From the NCBI GenBank assembly GCA_037179515.1, contig JAXCGZ010007601.1, positions 118,456-182,455 of the forward strand: DNA of 64,000 nucleotides, written 5' to 3'. Shown here one piece after another: positions 58,652 to 64,000 of this stretch (within the stretch, counting starts at the first letter, position 1; each line of letters starts with the position of its first letter). The DNA is from Halocaridina rubra. Taxonomy: Eukaryota; Arthropoda; Malacostraca; Decapoda; Atyidae. The notes below the pieces were generated by a model. The model had not been told where the DNA came from. It did not search any database and saw only the letters and a list, made by a program, of their open reading frames with translations. The translations under genes were made by a program, and so were the position numbers.

Positions 58652-58871
58652 CAGTTACGGTTCTTATTTTATGCCTAAATCAACATGGAATATTCTTGGA
58701 TATTCATTACACATTTATTATCCCTTCACATCTGACAAGTCATTACACTCTTAATCTCTGTTTCTCATTACTTTATGTATTCTTCGTGCCCAGGCCCAAT
58801 GAGGGCTATTTTATTTTATTATTTTTGTTTTGCCCGTCCTGGTGTCACAATTATTAAAAAAAAAAAAAAAT
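58652..58871 (+). mobile_element. LINE D-type 3' end with poly(A) inside RTE-E
   Basis: Contains CTTCGTGCCCAGGCCCAATG, AGGGCTATTTT and CCTGGTGTCACAATT, then 15 A (about 58857-58871). This resembles the LINE D 3' UTR at 56290-56390. Extreme 5' truncation. Removing it rejoins the RTE-E linker (RERNKELKKAEAQAKARA with DEVYNELESKEG). Confidence 0.65.
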
Positions 58872-59018
58872 GCCCTTGCCTTAGCTTGAGCTTCTGCCTT
58901 TTTTAATTCTTTGTTTCTCTCTCTTGATATTCTCTGTCTTCCTTCAACTGTAATCTTCACATTTTTTCTTTGCCTCCCTCTTGCCTTTTACAAACTCCCT
59001 TATACCCTCCTCCCACCA

Positions 59019-60037
59019 TCAGCTTTCCTTTTCTTCCCATACTATTCCAGATGTTTCCCCTAGTATCTCCCTTCCATGCCTTCTAATCACAGATGCATTA
59101 TGCCCCTGCCATTCCTCCACATCGTCAATTTCCAGATAAATCTCTCCCAACACTCTCCTCCTAAACTTTCTAGTCTCATCATTATCCCTCCCTGACAATT
59201 TATACCACCAGATTTTCTTAACTGCATTCGTTTTCGTTTTTCTTTCTCTTTTTATCTTCAGGTCCACACACAGAAGCCTGTGTTGGGGGGCTACATGGTC
59301 GCCTGAGATAACTTTACAATTCTTAACTTTCACCAGCCTTGATCTATTGTAAAGGAAATAATCTATTTGAGAGCATCTACTACCACTCCTGTATGTTATC
59401 AAGTGCTCCCTCTTCTTTTCAAAGAACATGTTCACTATTGCCATTTCAAAGGACATGGCAAAGTCTACTATACTCTCTCCCTCTGGATTTCTCTCCCTGA
59501 TCCCATGTCTTCCATGCACCCGCTCAATTACATCATTTCCATTTCCAACGTGCCCATTAAAATCTGCACCCACTATATTCCTTTCATTCTCCTCCAGTTC
59601 CTGCATTACCTCACATATTTCATTCCCAAAACAGCTCTTTTCCTCCTCTGTGCACCCCACTTGTGGTGCATAAGCACTAATGATGTTCATTGTCTCCCCT
59701 CCATAACATATCTTCACTCTCATAATGCGATCATTCTTCCTATTCACTTCCGTCACTGCATTCTTCATTTCCTCAGACAGCACTATACCAACTCCATTAA
59801 GACCCTGCGCATTTTCTCCACTATAGAATATCTTGTAACCATCACACAGCTCTTTGGCTTTATTCCCCTTCTAGCCTGCAAGTCTTTATTCCCCTTCCAT
59901 CGAGTTTCCTGCACACACAAGATATATACTTTCTTTATCCTCATTAAATCTGCCAACTCTCTTCCTCGTCCTGTCATGGACCCGATATTGAGATGGCCTA
60001 CCCTGATTCCATTTAGAGCTCGCTTCTCTAGTTGCAC
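59019..60037 (-). pseudogene. RTE-E endonuclease
   Basis: Two frames. 59783-60037 has LNIGSMTGRGRELADLM and LCVQETRWKGNKD; the catalytic Glu lies in QETRW. 59019-59783 has LSEEMKNAV, NIISAYAPQVGCTEEEK, VGADFNGHVGNGNDV, RSGSRCSQIDYFL and SGDHVAPQHRLLC. The final motif reads GDHVAPQHRL as in other RTE/BovB proteins. A stop or frameshift near 59783 separates them. Otherwise the domain is complete. Confidence 0.8.
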
Positions 60038-60385
60038 CCGCTTATGGTGCAGCGACTCATTTCATTGGTTCTGGCATGGCTTTTTACAGTCGGATGCCCT
60101 TCCTGACACCAACCCTCTCTTTTTATCTGGGCTTGGGACTGGCACCCATAGAGGCTGGCTTGCCCCCCCAGGTGGCTAGATTTGTGAGTATAAGTTACTG
60201 ATATGAAGTTATTGCAGTTTTTGCTGAGATATATTTTTATAAGTTGAATATATACGGTATATTTTCGGTGAATTTGCTGTTGTTTACTGCCATTACTTCC
60301 TGTTTAATTTTCTCTTCCATAAATATTTTTGACCTGTCTGCTTTCATAAGTTTTGAATAGCTAGCTAATGTTGAAATAATTTCAG

Positions 60386-60527
60386 GGTACGGTGTCAAGT
60401 GTCGTTTTGCAAAGAAATGGATCCATGATATCACATGAATCATCTTTACCTAATTATGCAACAGTCATTGCCACCCTTCGACTTCCTGGAGGGAAAGGTG
60501 GCTTTGGGTCGATGCTTAGAGCCATTG
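60386..60527 (+). CDS. SDE2: SDE2 homologue, second coding exon in the window
   Basis: Acceptor ATTTCAG| and donor |GTAGGA. 142 bp, entering phase 0 and leaving after one base. Encodes the end of the ubiquitin-like domain and the diagnostic block RLPGGKGGFGSMLRAI. In SDE2 proteins, cleavage after the GG releases the Ub-like part and leaves a C-terminal product starting with Lys; both residues are kept here. Confidence 0.9.
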
Positions 60528-60755
60528 GTAGGAATTTCTATATACTGTATATGTATATATGAGCATAATTGTTTTCAGAAATTATGAATTTTGTAAATAT
60601 ACATTGGACGTTTTATTATACTATTAGTAAATTTTGTAAATATACTTTTGTCATTTCATTATACTATGAGTAAATTCCCGTGATAGAATTGTGCAGAGAC
60701 TGTTATAGAATCAAAGCCAAATGTCATCATGATTACGATGTTATTCTTTTGACAG

Positions 60756-60840
60756 GTGCTCAAATTGAGAAGACAACAAATCGTGAAGCATGTAGAGATC
60801 TTAGTGGACGACGTTTGAGAGATATAAATGAAGAAAAAAG
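60756..60840 (+). CDS. SDE2: SDE2 homologue, third coding exon in the window
   Basis: Acceptor TTTTGACAG| and donor |GTAGTA. 85 bp, completes the split Gly codon and reads [20 protein letters not shown] then RDINEEK, the most conserved part of the SDE2 core domain. It leaves after two bases of an Arg codon. Confidence 0.9.
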
Positions 60841-63021
60841 GTAGTATATAACAGAGTTTGTTGTACATTTGCCCCAATTAAGTGAAGAATATTTCTGTTG
60901 TTTTAGTGCTAAGCATTAATTTATTTTGGCAGCTACAAACCTAGTTTTGATGTCTTTCTATATATAAATACATTATGAATATACCGTCCGTTCTTTCAGT
61001 GGTATGACTGATACTTGATGTTATGTCATATTTACTTATGATTCAAGACTCAAGAGAAGTTGAGTTTTCTTACACGTTAAAGAGTGTAGCCATAAAGGTT
61101 TCAGGATTATGGAATAATGAAATACTGTGTGCATACATTCTGTATACATTTGTGTTGAGCGTGGTATACATTGAAAAACAGGAACAAAATCAGGTGTTGG
61201 AAGGGAGTGAATGCAGTATTGTATTGCTTTTAACCGTGTGGAAACCATTTAATGGATGTAATGAGTGATAATCTTTGCAGAGGAGGAAGTTAGATTGGGA
61301 GTGTATATGTCACGACAGAAAGTAATAGTTGCTTCCTTATGCGTGAGTTTTTCTTTTAAGTAGAGGAGATAATGGACTGTGAAAAGGTACTCAGTGTGCT
61401 ATAGTTTAAAGTTGGATTGATTTTTAAACATATAGATGTAAGAACTTTTTATATAGTAGAACTACTCTCAAAAGCTCCTTGTTTTGGAAATGGTTTATTG
61501 TAAATTAGTGCAGTATGTTGAGCCTCAGGGTTGAGATGTATATTTCCTAAGGCTTCTTTAGTACTCGCTGATCTAATACATGTAGGTTGGAGTACATTAA
61601 CAGAGAAACTGTGAGATAATATTGGAAACAAGTTAAAAGAATGTGTAAACTGCTATTTATGTTCTAACTTCTACCAAGAATTTGAGTGGTTGAGGAAATT
61701 TAGACTGTTTTTTGGTGACCTCTAGCTGACTTCTAACTAACAAACACAATTCCTCTCCACCTCAAGCAGGCTTCTAAATGCTTGAGAGGAGGCATGGCCT
61801 GTGAGGTCCCTAAGTTTATGCTTGACTAATACCATAATACCATCAATGTACAATGATTAGTATTGGCTTACAGCAAGGTATTGGGCATGACATGATTGTC
61901 GTCACAAATTGTAGAATACACATGGAATTCATCACAGTTCTGGTGCACAGGTTCCGGCTCTCAGACCTATGAAAGTATGACTTGGGCAAGCTCAAGAGAC
62001 AATCACGTGTTAGCTGGATATTGTCATGGTAATTTGTCATGCAGGCTGGTTGTTTCTACATATCCCCTCTTCCTGGATGCTTTCCCTGTGCACTCATCAA
62101 CAGAAACATGTCTAGATACCCCTGACAAAACAATTTTAGGAAATAGAATCATTGTTATCATTGAGATAATTGTGAAGATTAGTGATAAATATAAATTAAC
62201 TGTGAGACCTTGAAATATATTTGTATGATAATGCTAATTTATGTGTATGTACAAAGTAAATTGTGCTTAAGCAGAGGTGTACTTATCATAATATGTTTAA
62301 TCATTTAAAGAATAGCTTCTTGACAATTTCAAATTTTTTGATTGGGGCAAAATTGCCTTTCCCACGGTTTCAAACAAGAATAAAGAAAAGAAAATACTAA
62401 GAGCCTACTTTATATGATGAAAATGGTCTTAGGAACATATTTCATTCAATAAAAAGTAGTTGATGTAAGTTTTTTAAATTGTAGATGTAAATGCTAGGAA
62501 AGGGAAGTTTAGTGATCATTGATGTTGCCCCCCATGCAGATGCTTGAATAATATTGGGGTGAGTGTGTCCATGATTAAACCAATTAAGGTACAGAAACGA
62601 TCTAACATTGCATTTACTGAAATTGACTTTGTTTAACCTTTATGGAATTTTTTTTTTCCAGCAGAATTATCATTGCCATTATTATAAATAGAATATAACA
62701 TCTACTCGGTTAATTTTTGGTGTATTGAACCTTTTAAATGTTATCATTACAATTGATAATGCATTGGATGCCATGTCCTTGTAAATTTGATTTAGTTGCA
62801 TTTTGTTGTAGCTGTGTTCAGTGTGCCTGATAAATTTTGGGTACAGTTATGTGGACTGTGAGAGTTTATATCATGGGACTTCACCCCTCTGAAGTACATG
62901 AAAGAGTTCCTCTTTTTTTTTTATGAAGTTATCGATATTTGTCAAAAGCTCGGTAAACAATAGTTTGTATACTGAAGTACAGTTTTTCAGTTTTTAATGC
63001 CATGTTAATACTTCTTTACAG
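60841..63021 (+). other. SDE2 intron
   Basis: About 2.2 kb, AT-rich, ending in CTTCTTTACAG. Frames at 61023-61268 and 61896-62213 have no recognised domain; no transposon was recognised. Confidence 0.6.
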
Positions 63022-63191
63022 ATTGAAAGACTTCATAAGCAAGAAAGCTGAAAGAGAAAGAGAAATGCAGGAAAGGAAACGACAAAAATTCGAAAAGTTG
63101 AATGATTCGCCAAAGCACGTGTTTCAAGATGAATCTTATTATCAGCAAAGAGAGTTGCGTGAGAAAAATCTCTTTGATTCTCTTGATAAAG
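63022..63191 (+). CDS. SDE2: SDE2 homologue, fourth coding exon in the window
   Basis: Acceptor TTTACAG| and donor |GTGAGT. 170 bp: the Arg codon is completed, then LKDFISKKAEREREMQERKR and QKFEKLNDSPKHVFQDESYY, QQRELREKNLFDSLDKG. This is the basic, coiled-coil-like stretch followed by the PKH...Y-x-Q block that follows the core in SDE2 proteins. It leaves in phase 1. Remaining exons lie past the window. Confidence 0.9.
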
Positions 63192-64000
63192 GTGAGTTCA
63201 TATGAAAGTATTTAGTTCACATTCATGAAATGTTGGTATGTTTGTGCATTATGATAACTATAATTTAACAAGACAGTATTTTATACCTCAATCTTGACCT
63301 CATCAAATTTGCTTGAGATGTTTATTATGGAAAAAAAATCATTTAAGATCATGGACTCCTAACCAGTCAGTACTTACCCTCAGAGAAAAAGTTTAAGAGG
63401 GTAAGTAAATTTCAGACAATGGCAAACTACTGAGAAAATTGTTGAACTTTCAATCAGAATTTTCATAATGTATTCTGATGGCCTGAAAGGCAGTGATATA
63501 GAGACTAATAGATTATTTTTCCCTTATTAAAGCCTGAACGTATGAAAATTCTGTTCCACTATGAGATTCACACTAATGATGTACTAACCAGTCCTTTTGA
63601 ATTAATAGACACTGCTGCATGAAAGATGCTATTATTATGTGCTTCATAGCTCTCACGAGCTTCTCACGAAAGAAAATTGCGTGAATCACTTAGGGAATCA
63701 ACCTCGGGACCTTATTACGGGATGAATGGCTAAGCCACGCAAATTTTGATCAAAGTTAGTGCTAAATTGTGGAATTGTATGAGAAAATTGCGTGATAATT
63801 AAGTTCACAGTTTCATCATACACTTGTTGTGATAGATAATAGTCTGTTAGGGAGACTTTAAATTGGAAAATATATTTCTGTGGATCCTCTACAAATTTAG
63901 ATGCACTGAATATGATTGTCTGAACACTGACTAAAGCTCCTACTTTAATTTGTATATTTTATTTTTTGTGAAAAATTAAAATGCTAAAATATATCATGGA
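63192..64000 (+). other. SDE2 intron start
   Basis: AT-rich sequence after the donor at 63192. No further exon was recognised before the window ends. Confidence 0.55.

Larger units (their letters stand above)
56914..60183 (-). mobile_element. RTE-E: nearly full-length RTE/BovB-like LINE in the SDE2 intron
   Basis: Antisense to SDE2. The 3' end has a GAAGAAGAAG-type tail (56914-56925 on +), the 5' end a leader with GGCAAGCCAGCC-like sequence (60080-60183). Its flanks are GTGAGTATGTTACT (56900-56913) and GTGAGTATAAGTTACT (60184-60199), a target-site duplication that copies the splice donor. Coding parts: endonuclease 59019-60037, linker, RT and C-terminus. A ~220 bp LINE D 3' end interrupts it at 58652-58871. 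Confidence 0.85.

Noticed and set aside
60237..62213. Short frames inside SDE2 introns
   Set aside because: No domain, no splice support, composition of AT-rich intron DNA.

Overview
The window is repeat-dense eukaryotic DNA, most likely from a crustacean and probably a decapod. The organism is an inference from the mix of RTE and CR1/Jockey LINEs, tRNA-derived SINEs, Tigger-like TA-flanked elements and very long TA, CT and AAT microsatellites. One cellular gene is recognisable: coding exons of the SDE2 homologue (replication stress and splicing regulator) on the + strand from 56775 to beyond the right edge. Nearly everything else is transposable elements, mostly broken and many nested.

Layout. 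1-9536: a Jockey/CR1-like LINE (family G) with ORF1 and ORF2 remnants, interrupted by a SINE (1067-1245) and an RTE LINE (RTE-A, 3579-9108), itself interrupted by an antisense CR1-like LINE (CR1-b, 6350-8518). 9541-11935: RTE-B, antisense. 11965-15858: three pieces of the CR1-like family. 15889-16397: TA/AAT microsatellite holding a SINE. 16404-23037: an antisense RTE-A copy split by a 4.4 kb element with about 590 bp inverted repeats and a decayed gene of an unnamed family (18022-22396). 23038-23276: AAT array. 23277-32785: LINE F C-terminal remnant, RTE-K copy, an inverted duplication of CR1 sequence, three more CR1 copies and a possible hAT MITE. 32786-35927: AT-rich, only two tiny LINE 3' ends. 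35928-37825: two RTE-B pieces tail to tail. 38811-40253 and 40485-41607: Tigger-like elements, the first expanded into a satellite of 8 units of about 160 bp. 42990-43810: CT microsatellite with a LINE 3' end and a SINE. 44400-56390: LINE D holding LINE C (antisense), which holds RTE-K2 and an antisense LTR retrotransposon (50440-54986), which in turn holds a Tigger-like element and a SINE. 56775-63191: four SDE2 exons; the first intron holds a nearly full-length antisense RTE (RTE-E) whose target-site duplication copies the splice donor.

How it works together. LINE proteins (APE-type endonuclease plus reverse transcriptase) would drive target-primed insertion; the SINEs depend on such proteins in trans. 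Few copies look competent. CR1-b and the 3' half of CR1-h have the longest open RT frames. The SDE2 exons keep phase across every junction and look functional. The most unusual item is the long-inverted-repeat element at 18022-22396: iterated termini and a cysteine-bearing protein of a type I cannot place in a named transposase superfamily.
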